A stretch of DNA of 16,448 bases from an uncultured Collinsella sp. (GTDB lineage: Bacteria; Actinomycetota; Coriobacteriia; Coriobacteriales; Coriobacteriaceae): positions 1 to 16,448 of the forward strand of contig CATXKN010000015.1 of the NCBI GenBank assembly GCA_958370785.1. Reading direction: 5' to 3'. Shown here piece by piece: positions 1 through 7,208 of this stretch. Every line of letters starts with the position of its first letter. The first letter of the stretch is position 1. The position numbers and the translations under genes are program-made. The notes under the pieces are model-generated. The model saw only the letters and a program-made list of their open reading frames with translations. It searched no databases and had not been told where the DNA came from.

Positions 1-2
1 GC

Positions 3-620
3 GGCGTGCTGTTTATGGAGGCGATGAAGAATCGGTTTTGCCCGATGCGCACTCGCGTGAAGGGCTTGCTTGCGTCGGGCGAGCTCGGTCGTATCGTCTC
101 GATCGAAAGCGTGCAAAAACTCGATTATGGTGAGTCCCCTTCGAGCTATCTGCTCGATCCGTTGCAGGGCGGCTGTCTATATGACATGGGCTGCTATGCG
201 GTCGGTTGGTTTGAGGATCTGCTTGCGGGTGCGTGCGATGTTTCGTCTCGTGAAGTTCGCTGGCGTGACGTATCGGGCGGTCACGTGGATTGGGCCGATG
301 ATATCCATATGAGCGTCGGCGGCATACCCATTCATATGGCGTGCGACGGCAAAGCAGCATATGAAAGCCGCTTAACGATTGCCTGCGAGCGGGGCTCGTT
401 GGAAATCGAGCGCCTCCATCGCCCCGAGCTCGCCCATGTGAAGTACTCCGACGGACGAGTGCTCGAAATAAATGCCCCGTTTGAGGTCGATGATTTCTAC
501 GGTGAAATTCAGCATGCGACCCAGCTCATCCGGGCGGGGAAACTCGAGAGTCCCGTCATGCCCCTTGCCGCCACACAGCGCTGCGCACGCATTATCGATG
601 CAATCCGTCTAGCCCTCTAG
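3..620 (+). CDS. Gfo/Idh/MocA-family oxidoreductase, C-terminal part (cut by window edge)
   Basis: The frame is open to the left edge, so only about the last 205 residues are present. The N-terminal NAD(P)-binding Rossmann domain and the EKP-type catalytic lysine motif would lie upstream, outside the window. The visible part has the features of the family's C-terminal alpha/beta domain: the stretch FMEAMKNRF, which follows the Rossmann fold in dihydrodiol-dehydrogenase-like members, then GGCLYDMGCYAV, matching the conserved G-x-L-x-D-x-G-x-Y motif, and a C-terminal helix running to the TAG stop. Such enzymes oxidise or reduce sugars, inositols or related polyols with NAD(P). The substrate cannot be told from this fragment. 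No clear terminator follows. The next gene, nfo, is unrelated in function and separated by a repeat hairpin. The family call is firm, the substrate unknown. Confidence 0.85.
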   Translation, partial: GVLFMEAMKNRFCPMRTRVKGLLASGELGRIVSIESVQKLDYGESPSSYLLDPLQGGCLYDMGCYAVGWFEDLLAGACDVSSREVRWRDVSGGHVDWADDIHMSVGGIPIHMACDGKAAYESRLTIACERGSLEIERLHRPELAHVKYSDGRVLEINAPFEVDDFYGEIQHATQLIRAGKLESPVMPLAATQRCARIIDAIRLAL

Positions 621-706
621 GGCTTGGTACTGACGCATAGGGATTATGGCGTTGGCGCCCGTAGCCGTAGTGCTTGGCGGCCCGCATCTCTGATGCCCCT
701 TTTATA

Positions 707-773
707 AGTTGCGGTGGAATAGTTCCTGTTTGCGGCAGAATAGGGGCTAAACAGGAACTATTTCACCGCAACT
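707..773. repeat. Long hairpin (REP-like inverted repeat)
   Basis: Two 25-base arms, 707-731 and 749-773, are complementary with a single G-T wobble and enclose a 17-base loop. The arm contains the smaller palindrome GGAATAGTTCC. There is no T-run on either side, so it is not a typical intrinsic terminator for the upstream gene. Length, near-perfect pairing and intergenic position resemble REP/REPIN-type elements mobilised by RAYT transposases, but no second copy is visible in the window, so the assignment is inferred. Confidence 0.7.
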
Positions 774-791
774 GATGAGGGGGAGCTGGAG

Positions 792-1658
792 ATGCTGACG
801 ATTGGGTGTCATCTTTCGACGACGAAGGGCTATCGGGCGATGGGGGAGACGGCGCTATCCATTGGCGCCAATACCTTTGCATTCTTTACGCGTAACCCGC
901 GCGGCGGCAAGGCGAAAGATCTTGACATGGATGACGTGGCGGCCCTGCGCGAGCTTATGGAGCAAAACGACTTTGGCCCGCTCGTGGCTCATGCCCCGTA
1001 TACCTACAACCCTTGCTCGGCCAAAGAGCGGGCGCGCGAGTTTGCCCTGGAGGCCATGGCAGAGGACCTGCGGCGCATGGAGGCGCTGCCCGGCAACTAC
1101 TACAACTTCCATCCCGGTGCGCATGTGGGGCAGGGCTCCGACGCCGGCATTCAGATGATCGTCGACACCCTGTGTCAGGTGATGCTTGAGGGCCAGCAGA
1201 CGACGATGCTGCTCGAGACCATGGCCGGCAAGGGCACCGAGCTGGGCCGCAGCTTTGAGGAACTGGCGCTCATCATTGAGGGCGTTGCCGACAAACGCCC
1301 CGAGCTGTCGGCCAAGTTGGGCGTTTGCCTGGACACCTGCCATGTGAATGACGCCGGCTACGACATCATCCATGATCTGGACGGCGTACTCGACGAGTTC
1401 GACCGCGTGGTGGGTATCGACCGCTTGCATGCCGTACACATCAATGATTCCAAGAACCCCTGCGGCGCCCATAAGGACCGCCACGAGTGCATCGGTAAGG
1501 GCTACCTTGGCAGCGAGGAGTTTGGCGGCGGTATGCAGGTTATGCAGAATATTGTATCGAATAGCCGCTTGCGCGCATTGCCATTCATTTTGGAGACACC
1601 GAACGAACTTGCAGGTTATGCGGCTGAAATCAAACTGTTAAGGTCGTTGCAGCAGTAA
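792..1658 (+). CDS. nfo: Endonuclease IV (apurinic/apyrimidinic endonuclease)
   Basis: The 288-residue product has the length and motif series of the AP endonuclease 2 (TIM-barrel) family, which cleaves the DNA backbone 5' to abasic sites in base-excision repair using a trinuclear zinc centre. The metal ligands known from E. coli Nfo can all be matched: His67 (AHAPY), His107 (NFHPG), Glu142 (LLETM), Asp181 and His184 (LDTCH), His216 (VHINDSK), Asp229 and His231 (KDRHE) and Glu268 (ILETP). The start ATG has a purine-rich AGGGGGA upstream at about 8 bases. The gene stands alone, between a hairpin repeat and the ABC transporter promoter. No SOS-type box was seen upstream. Confidence 0.96.
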   Translation: MLTIGCHLSTTKGYRAMGETALSIGANTFAFFTRNPRGGKAKDLDMDDVAALRELMEQNDFGPLVAHAPYTYNPCSAKERAREFALEAMAEDLRRMEALPGNYYNFHPGAHVGQGSDAGIQMIVDTLCQVMLEGQQTTMLLETMAGKGTELGRSFEELALIIEGVADKRPELSAKLGVCLDTCHVNDAGYDIIHDLDGVLDEFDRVVGIDRLHAVHINDSKNPCGAHKDRHECIGKGYLGSEEFGGGMQVMQNIVSNSRLRALPFILETPNELAGYAAEIKLLRSLQQ

Positions 1659-1719
1659 TGACTGTCACAAAGTGGAGTGTTCCATTCACGTTATGGGTTT
1701 GTTTCAATCAGTTTTCTAA

Positions 1720-1748
1720 TTGCAGATTCTCCCAAGCGGGTGCATAAT
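1720..1748 (+). promoter_or_regulatory. Candidate promoter for the amino-acid ABC operon
   Basis: A CATAAT -10-like hexamer (1743-1748) lies 17 bases after TTGCAG (1720-1725). The -10 matches 5 of 6 consensus bases, the -35 only 3 of 6. Transcription would start near 1755 and give a leader of about 50 bases before the SBP start at 1806. No riboswitch-like structure was recognised in that leader. Confidence 0.4.
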
Positions 1749-1805
1749 AGCCATCAGTTTTTGCAGACCTCTGAATCAAACGGGGTCACCGGAAGGAGAC
1801 TGATT

Positions 1806-2666
1806 ATGAAGCTCAAGAAGCTTGGCGCATTTGCCGCCACGGGCGCCATGGCGCTCGCCCTCGCACTGACGGGCTGTGGCTCGTCCAACGCCACCTCTGG
1901 TTCTGATGCCGGTTCCAGCAGCTCTGACGACGCTAAGGTCGAGAAGGTCGACGGCTCCAAGGAGTACGCGCTCGTCAAGGACGGTACGCTGACCGTCGGC
2001 ACCTCTGCCGAGTACGCTCCGTTTGAGTACAAGGATGACAACGGCGATTATCAGGGCTTTGACCTTGAGCTTATCAAGGCTATCGGCGACAAGCTGGGCC
2101 TGGATGTCGAGTACGTCAACAATGACTTTGACACGCTCGTCCCCGGCGTCGCTTCGGGCGCCAAGTACGACGTTTCCATCGCGGCTATCACCGACACGCC
2201 CGAGCGTGAGAAGGAAGTCACCTTCTCCGATTCCTACTACATGGACGATCAGGCCATCGTGACCAAGGTCGATAACACCGACATCACGGCCGATAACTAC
2301 AGCGAGAAGCTCAACAACGCCGACGCTACCATCATCGTCCAGTCCGGTTCGACCGCCGAGGCCTTTGCCCAGGAGAACTTCCCCAAGGCCAAGATCGTCC
2401 CCTACAAGGACGCCACCGAGTGCTTCAGCGCCCTGCAGTCCGATAAGGGTGACGCCGTAGTCACCAACCGCTCCGTTGCCAGCCAGCTGACCGCCGAGCA
2501 GTTCAACACCTGCCAGACCATCAAGCAGGTCAGCACCGGCGAGGAGTACGCCATCGCCATCAACCAGGGCAACACCAAGCTCAAGGACGACATCAACCAG
2601 GCCATCAAGGACCTGACCGACGACGGTACCGTCGACGCCCTCATGGCTAAGTACAACATCAAGTAA
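1806..2666 (+). CDS. Amino-acid ABC transporter substrate-binding lipoprotein
   Basis: The 286-residue protein begins at the ATG preceded by AAGGAGA. An in-frame upstream start at 1677 lacks a ribosome site and would put residues before the signal peptide. Residues 1-24 form a lipoprotein signal ending in the lipobox LTGC, so Cys24 is lipidated and the protein is anchored outside the membrane. A Ser/Asp-rich linker (25-50) follows. The rest is an SBP_bac_3 (family 3) domain, recognisable from LTVGTSAEYAPFEY, GFDLELIKAIGDKLGL and the ITDTPEREKEVTFSDSYY region typical of polar amino-acid binders. It is the first gene of an SBP-permease-ATPase operon. The family suggests amino acids such as Glu, Gln, Arg, Cys or His, but the ligand cannot be fixed from sequence. 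Confidence 0.93.
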   Translation: MKLKKLGAFAATGAMALALALTGCGSSNATSGSDAGSSSSDDAKVEKVDGSKEYALVKDGTLTVGTSAEYAPFEYKDDNGDYQGFDLELIKAIGDKLGLDVEYVNNDFDTLVPGVASGAKYDVSIAAITDTPEREKEVTFSDSYYMDDQAIVTKVDNTDITADNYSEKLNNADATIIVQSGSTAEAFAQENFPKAKIVPYKDATECFSALQSDKGDAVVTNRSVASQLTAEQFNTCQTIKQVSTGEEYAIAINQGNTKLKDDINQAIKDLTDDGTVDALMAKYNIK

Positions 2667-2688
2667 AATAGTCACTTGATTGCGCGCG

Positions 2689-2715
2689 GGCCCTTTCCGT
2701 TTTGCGGAGAGGGCC
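2689..2715 (+). terminator. Hairpin between SBP and permease genes (possible attenuator)
   Basis: An 11-bp stem (2689-2699 with 2705-2715, one G-T pair) with loop TTTTG lies 22 bases after the SBP stop. The following tract is T-rich but interrupted (TTTGCGCTTCTCTT), so it should be a weak terminator or a 3'-end stabiliser. Either would let the binding protein be made in excess over permease and ATPase, as is common in ABC operons. The function is inferred. Confidence 0.5.
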
Positions 2716-2783
2716 TTTGCGCTTCTCTTGACGGAGAGCGTTTCCGTCTTGTTTTGCCGGCAACTTCTACGATAGGAGCCACC

Positions 2784-4145
2784 TTGTCTCGACTGAACAA
2801 AGGGGCCGCGGAGCAGCGTTTTTCACTGCCCGCCTTGCTCCAAAAGCTAGTCTGCGTCATGGCCGTGGCGCTCGCGCTGGTGTGCGCGGGGGCATATGCG
2901 CCCACGACTGCCCAGGCGCTTGAGACCGCAAAGATTACCGCCCGGCCCAATACCGGTTCGGGCAGCGCTGTGGTCGGCGGCACCGAGACGCGCATTACCT
3001 GGGAGGTTCAGGCCGATGCCGACGAGGAGCTGAGCGGTCTTTCGCTGACGTTTGTCGACGGCACGACGTTTGGTACCGATGACACGCGATTGACGATGCT
3101 CTCGGGCGAGGACCTCATGGATCGTACGCCCATGAAGCCCACATGCAAGGCTGACGGCCAGACGCTCAAGATCGACTTTGGCGAGACGGCGCCTGCCGGC
3201 GGCTTTTTCCGTGTCGAGGTTTACGGCGTGACGTTTCCCGTCGAGGGCGGCGATGAGGCCTTTAGCGGCACCTATACGCTCGCCGACGGTTCGACCAAGA
3301 AGATTTCCAAGATTCCTTCCGTCGAGATTAAGGGCGTGACGGCATTCGATAACTTCCTGGCCGATCTTAAGGAGCAGCCGTGGGTCGAGGCGTGGAATTC
3401 CAACATGTTCCTTCGCCTGTTCCTGAACCCGGTCATTTTGGTTCAGAGCCTGCCGATCGTCTTTAAGGGCTTCCTTATGTCGCTCTCGATCGTGCTCGTG
3501 GCATTTCCGTTGGCCATTCCCTTTGGCTTTGCGCTGTCGCTCATGCGCATTTCCAAGTCGCGCATCCTTCGTTGCCTTGCCGGCATCTATGTGAATATCA
3601 TCCGCGGTACGCCGGCGTTCCTGCAGATTTACATTGCATTCTTTGGCCTGCCGCTTGCCGGCGTCAAGGTTGACGACTACGTCTTGGGCGTTATCGTCAT
3701 GGCCATGAACTCGTCTGCGTACCTGTGCGAGATTTTCCGTGCCGGTATTCAGTCGATCCCCAAGGGCCAGAACGAGGCTGCTCGCTCGCTGGGCATGAAT
3801 GCCTTCCAGACACTGCTCTACGTTATGATTCCGCAGACGTTCCGCAATGTTCTGCCTACGCTGACCAGCGAGTTTATCCTGCTCTACAAGGATACGTCGC
3901 TGCTCGCCGCCGTGGGCGTGGTCGAGATTGTCATGAACGCCCGCACCATCGTGGCAACGACGGGCTCCATTACGCCGTATGTGGTTGCCGCCCTGTTCTA
4001 TCTGGTCATTACCCTGCCGCTTGCGCGCTTGGTGAGCGGTCTTGAGGCGAGGCTGCTGGGTACGGCCGAAACCAAAAAGAAGCGTCCCACCAAGAGCGCC
4101 GGACAGGTTGTCGCGACGCCCGCCGACCATATCGCTGGTCTGTAA
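2784..4145 (+). CDS. Amino-acid ABC transporter permease with secreted N-terminal domain
   Basis: I chose the TTG start at 2784 because TAGGAG lies 5 bases before it and the resulting protein (453 residues) begins with a good signal peptide. The open frame extends to 2676, but that extension runs through the intergenic hairpin. Residues 21-38 are hydrophobic and AQA at about 43-45 looks like a signal peptidase I site. Residues 46-200 form a soluble, probably beta-rich extracytoplasmic domain I do not recognise. From about 215 on it is a HisM/GlnP-type permease with about five membrane segments and the EAA loop EAARSLGMNAFQ at 331-342, which contacts the ATPase. A Lys-rich tail ends the protein. 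The ectodomain makes it about twice the usual 215-240 residues. It is not a family 3 binding domain. The permease call is firm; the role of the extra domain is unknown. Confidence 0.9.
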   Translation: MSRLNKGAAEQRFSLPALLQKLVCVMAVALALVCAGAYAPTTAQALETAKITARPNTGSGSAVVGGTETRITWEVQADADEELSGLSLTFVDGTTFGTDDTRLTMLSGEDLMDRTPMKPTCKADGQTLKIDFGETAPAGGFFRVEVYGVTFPVEGGDEAFSGTYTLADGSTKKISKIPSVEIKGVTAFDNFLADLKEQPWVEAWNSNMFLRLFLNPVILVQSLPIVFKGFLMSLSIVLVAFPLAIPFGFALSLMRISKSRILRCLAGIYVNIIRGTPAFLQIYIAFFGLPLAGVKVDDYVLGVIVMAMNSSAYLCEIFRAGIQSIPKGQNEAARSLGMNAFQTLLYVMIPQTFRNVLPTLTSEFILLYKDTSLLAAVGVVEIVMNARTIVATTGSITPYVVAALFYLVITLPLARLVSGLEARLLGTAETKKKRPTKSAGQVVATPADHIAGL

Positions 4146-4157
4146 GGAGGTTCTATT

Positions 4158-4910
<753 letters not shown>

Positions 4911-4935
4911 CCGCTTTATATGACTGACATAGCAG

Positions 4936-4971
4936 AAAACGGGAGCCGGATGTGATCCGGCTCCCGTTTTT
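4936..4971. terminator. Bidirectional intrinsic terminator between ABC operon and flavodoxin operon
   Basis: A perfect stem (4936-4950 with 4956-4970) and loop TGTGA are flanked by A-run and T-run, giving GTTTTTG at the right end on the plus strand and a T-run on the minus strand too. It sits between the convergent ATPase gene and the flavodoxin gene and can end both transcripts. Confidence 0.93.
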
Positions 4972-5027
4972 GTTGGGACGCGAATGTGTTTTGGTGCAGA
5001 GCGCGTTGCGGGCGGAGCTCATTGCCG

Positions 5028-5447
5028 CTAGGCAAGCTCGGCTCCAAGGGCGCGGCAGGCCGCCTCGCCCTCATCGTCGGGCGCATCGTAGCAAATGACG
5101 GAATCGACGACGTTGACGCCCGCCTCGTCGGCATCGGCCTTCCAGTTGTCCATCCACTCGCCCTCGGCCCACGAGTAGGAGCCAAAGAGGACGACCTTCT
5201 TATCGCCGAGGGTCTCCTTGACCTCGTCCCACATAGGCTGGAATTCGTCATACTCAAGCTCCTCGGAACCCATGGCGGGGCAGCCGAAGGCAATGGCGTC
5301 ATAGCCGGCGGCCTTGTCTGCGGAGAAGTCGGCGCAGGAGATGACCTCTGCCTCGGCGCCGGCATCGGTTGCGCCCTCGGCGACGAGGTTTGCCATGGCC
5401 TCGGTGTTGCCCGTGCCACTCCAGTAGACGACTGCGATCTTGCTCAT
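5028..5447 (-). CDS. Flavodoxin
   Basis: The 139-residue product starts at the ATG preceded by GAAAGGAAAACAT. Residues 1-16 carry the FMN-phosphate loop S-G-T-G-N-T of short-chain flavodoxins, followed by the acidic, Trp-containing loops expected around the flavin (GSYSWAEGEW). Length matches Clostridium- and Desulfovibrio-type flavodoxins. It carries electrons at low potential in the cytoplasm and often replaces ferredoxin when iron is short. It is the second gene of a two-gene unit after the DUF3793 gene (46-base gap). The upstream palindromes suggest metal-responsive expression, in keeping with that role. Confidence 0.93.
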   Translation of the reverse strand: MSKIAVVYWSGTGNTEAMANLVAEGATDAGAEAEVISCADFSADKAAGYDAIAFGCPAMGSEELEYDEFQPMWDEVKETLGDKKVVLFGSYSWAEGEWMDNWKADADEAGVNVVDSVICYDAPDDEGEAACRALGAELA

Positions 5448-5493
5448 ATGTTTTCCTTTCGGTTGTGCGGCGTGCGGCCGCGATTTGTATGCT

Positions 5494-6198
5494 CTATCGG
5501 GTTGCCTGGACAAGTTGTCCCAGGGTGCAACCCTGTTGATAGATGTAGGTAAGGTATTGCGTGCATGCGCGATAGGAATCGAAGGTCGTGAGCGCCTGCT
5601 CAACGTTTGTGTATACCTTCCATGCGCCAAAGACCTTATAGTTTTCGCCGTGCTGGACGATAAACTGATGGACATCTTCGTAGGGATAGCCCAAAAAATA
5701 GCCAATTTCGTGGGGGAACTCGCACATGCACCCCGTATCGCAGTGCCTATTTCGCGCGAGTGCGCAGACGCTGCCGTCATAGGCGCTTTCTGCGGCATTG
5801 CTGCTTGCCAGTGTGATGCGCGCGGCGAGATGCACCAGCGATGCGGGCAGGTTGTGGACATCGTAACCTTCGGCGGCAAGCGCCGTCGTGGCGCGGGGGT
5901 CGGAGAGGTATCGCATGAGGTCCGCAGGGCGGTACACATAGATGAGCGCTCCGCAGGGGCGCCAGACCAAAACGCTCATATGGATCCCGAGTGGCTGGAG
6001 CTCGCGGTTGCATTGGGCTATGACGGCGAGCAGGCGAGAGCGTCGCCCTTCGATATGGGCGGCGCCGGGTTTTCCGTTTTGGTTGGCGTAAACGCCGGGA
6101 TAGGTAAAGAGCGATGCCGGCTTGATGCTCGCGAGCGTGGGGGAGCAGTTGCGCACGACCGCTGCCTGAAACGTTGGAATGTCTATGGTTCGAGTCAC
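5494..6198 (-). CDS. DUF3793 family protein
   Basis: The 234-residue protein starts at the GTG preceded by AGAAGGAG 5 bases away. A GTG at 6219 is open in frame but lies only about 10 bases from the predicted transcription start and lacks a ribosome site. The product matches DUF3793 in its pattern: an early Cys-Ser-Pro-Thr-Leu (18-22), a Cys-rich stretch near 145-160, then FPHEIGYFLGYP (161-172) and a WKVY segment (193-196). No signal peptide or membrane helix is present. Members of this family commonly stand next to flavodoxin genes in anaerobic Firmicutes and Actinobacteria; their biochemical role is unknown. The shared promoter with flavodoxin suggests a job in flavodoxin function or in the iron-limitation response. 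Confidence 0.85.
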   Translation of the reverse strand: MTRTIDIPTFQAAVVRNCSPTLASIKPASLFTYPGVYANQNGKPGAAHIEGRRSRLLAVIAQCNRELQPLGIHMSVLVWRPCGALIYVYRPADLMRYLSDPRATTALAAEGYDVHNLPASLVHLAARITLASSNAAESAYDGSVCALARNRHCDTGCMCEFPHEIGYFLGYPYEDVHQFIVQHGENYKVFGAWKVYTNVEQALTTFDSYRACTQYLTYIYQQGCTLGQLVQATR

Positions 6199-6220
6199 GG
6201 CGCTCCTTCTGGTCCTCACT

Positions 6221-6236
6221 GTTAGCCTAGGAAAAC
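6221..6236. promoter_or_regulatory. Operator palindrome 1 (CCTAGG-centred)
   Basis: GTTAGCCTAGGAAAAC fits the palindrome GTT-NN-CCTAGG-NN-AAC exactly. It abuts the -10 and covers the predicted transcription start of the flavodoxin operon, a position where a bound repressor would block initiation. Size and TTAGCCTA-like sequence recall DtxR/IdeR-type iron boxes, but the regulator is inferred, not shown. Confidence 0.6.
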
Positions 6237-6263
6237 TTATACACGAAAGTAAGCCTAGGTCAA
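6236..6263 (-). promoter_or_regulatory. Promoter of the DUF3793-flavodoxin operon
   Basis: On the minus strand TTGACC (6263-6258, 5 of 6 matches to the -35 consensus) is followed after 16 bases by TATAAG (6241-6236, 5 of 6 matches to the -10). Transcription would start near 6229, giving a leader of about 30 bases with the AGAAGGAG site for the GTG at 6198. Confidence 0.7.
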
Positions 6264-6264
6264 C
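6249..6264. promoter_or_regulatory. Operator palindrome 2 (CCTAGG-centred)
   Basis: GTAAGCCTAGGTCAAC fits the same palindrome with one mismatch and lies 28 bases, close to three helical turns, from the first copy. It covers the -35 of the flavodoxin operon promoter. Two matching sites framing one promoter are unlikely by chance and argue for a dimeric repressor. Confidence 0.6.
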
Positions 6265-6315
6265 AAAAAAGTTTGAAGAGGGAAACTAATTGACTGACCC
6301 GACACGAGTTTGGAG

Positions 6316-6321
6316 TAAGAT
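6316..6321 (+). promoter_or_regulatory. Weak -10 candidate for the HMA gene
   Basis: TAAGAT lies about 50 bases before the start codon. The best upstream -35, TTGACT (6290-6295), is 20 bases away, longer than the usual 16-18, so this promoter assignment is weak. Confidence 0.25.
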
Positions 6322-6372
6322 GGGAACACCCCATGGGGGTATAGATATCAGTATTTGGAGAAAGGGGAACGC

Positions 6373-6756
6373 ATGGAAGATTTGCTTAACCCCGCGAATG
6401 CCATCGTGCTGGCCGTCATTGCCGTCGGCATGTTTTTTGGACTGCGTCGCATTGCCGCTTCGACACACGGGAAGAGTTGTTGCAGTGATGGCGCGAGCAG
6501 CAAGAAGGCCAAGAAAGTAGTGGTTGCGGATACCGATCCGTCCCACTACCCCTATAGCGATGAGTTGCTCATCGGCGGCATGAGCTGCGATGGCTGTGCT
6601 CAAAACGTTGAGAATGCCCTCAATGCGCTGGATGACGTGTGGGCAACGGTGACGTATGCGGACCACACGGCACGCGTACGCTCCAAGCGGCCGATCGACC
6701 GCGGCGCTCTCGTGGCGGCCGTGAGAGATGCGGGTTACTACGTCATGACGCTGTAA
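6373..6756 (+). CDS. Membrane-anchored heavy-metal-associated (HMA) domain protein
   Basis: The 127-residue protein starts at the ATG preceded by AAAGGGG; a TTG at 6355 in the same frame overlaps the ribosome site itself. Residues 8-24 form one membrane helix with the N terminus outside or short, followed by Gly-Lys-Ser-Cys-Cys (34-38), resembling the cysteine motif of small FeoB-associated proteins, and a charged linker. Residues 63-127 are an HMA fold with the metal-binding motif GMSCDGC (Cys72, Cys75), as in copper chaperones and P-type ATPase N-termini. It probably binds a soft metal ion, Cu(I) or another thiophilic ion, at the inner membrane face. No P-type ATPase is next to it. It is divergent from the flavodoxin operon and shares its operator region, so joint metal control is possible. 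Confidence 0.85.
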   Translation: MEDLLNPANAIVLAVIAVGMFFGLRRIAASTHGKSCCSDGASSKKAKKVVVADTDPSHYPYSDELLIGGMSCDGCAQNVENALNALDDVWATVTYADHTARVRSKRPIDRGALVAAVRDAGYYVMTL

Positions 6757-6782
6757 GCACCACCTTGGATGCATTTCCTTGT

Positions 6783-7208
6783 CTAGGCTCGTCCGCGCAG
6801 TTCGATGCCTTGGATATCGTCGAAGTTGATGGCGATATCCCTGAGTTTGAGCAGCTTGAATGCGGGTAACACTTCGTCGAGAATGCCCGTGCGGCTACGA
6901 TAGCCGTACGTATCGTAATAGGTGACGCGCACCAAGTCGCCGCGTTTGAGGCCCTCGAGCTTTTTCGAAAGCTCGAGGGTTTTTTCTTCTGTGAGTTCGC
7001 ATTTGGGCTCAACAGTGATCTCTTGTTTGCGCACGAGCTCGTAGTATCCCGTGAGGGCGGCAAAGGGCATAAATTGCGCGGCACGGCCGGCGCGGACGGC
7101 GCCGTTGGCGGTGAGTTTGGGGTCGGCGGAGCGACGTCTTCCCTCGGGGTCCGCTAGGCGTTCAAAAGGTGTCGGTGGCCGCATCGGCTGTTGTTGGGGC
7201 TTAGGCAC
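6783..7208 (-). CDS. YolD-like protein, partner of the Y-family polymerase
   Basis: The 141-residue product begins with a GTG that overlaps the polymerase stop (GTGCCTAA, 8 shared bases) and has TAGGAGG just upstream, so the two genes are translationally coupled. Residues 40-62 (RAAQFMPFAALTGYYEL...) are the YolD-family signature, and the C-terminal half is a small beta-rich domain (KRGDLVRVTYY, then a repeat of short strands). YolD-like genes are found beside UvrX/YqjW-type Y-family polymerases in Bacillus phages and chromosomes; they are thought to stand in for UmuD as polymerase partners, but this is not proven. The coding sequence contains a perfect terminator hairpin acting on the opposite strand. 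Confidence 0.88.
   Translation of the reverse strand: MPKPQQQPMRPPTPFERLADPEGRRRSADPKLTANGAVRAGRAAQFMPFAALTGYYELVRKQEITVEPKCELTEEKTLELSKKLEGLKRGDLVRVTYYDTYGYRSRTGILDEVLPAFKLLKLRDIAINFDDIQGIELRGRA
6952..6985 (+). terminator. Intrinsic terminator on the plus strand, inside yolD
   Basis: A perfect 12-bp stem (6952-6963 with 6968-6979) closed by a TTCG tetraloop is followed by TTTTTT (6980-6985). It would end plus-strand transcripts coming from the HMA gene, which stops 195 bases upstream. On the minus strand the T-run is absent, so yolD transcription should not be stopped. Confidence 0.85.

Noticed and set aside
1659..1805. Searched for a riboswitch or T-box leader before the amino-acid transporter
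   Set aside because: The leader after the predicted promoter is only about 50 bases and shows no stable stem or specifier-like element.
1776..2675. A 299-codon minus-strand frame opposite the binding-protein gene
   Set aside because: The product is a Val/Leu/Gly/Asp-rich string reflecting the complementary codons of the lipoprotein gene; there is no start signal.
5440..6225. Plus-strand open frame opposite the DUF3793 gene
   Set aside because: The minus strand has a ribosome site, promoter and conserved family; the plus-strand product matches nothing and begins inside the flavodoxin ribosome site region.
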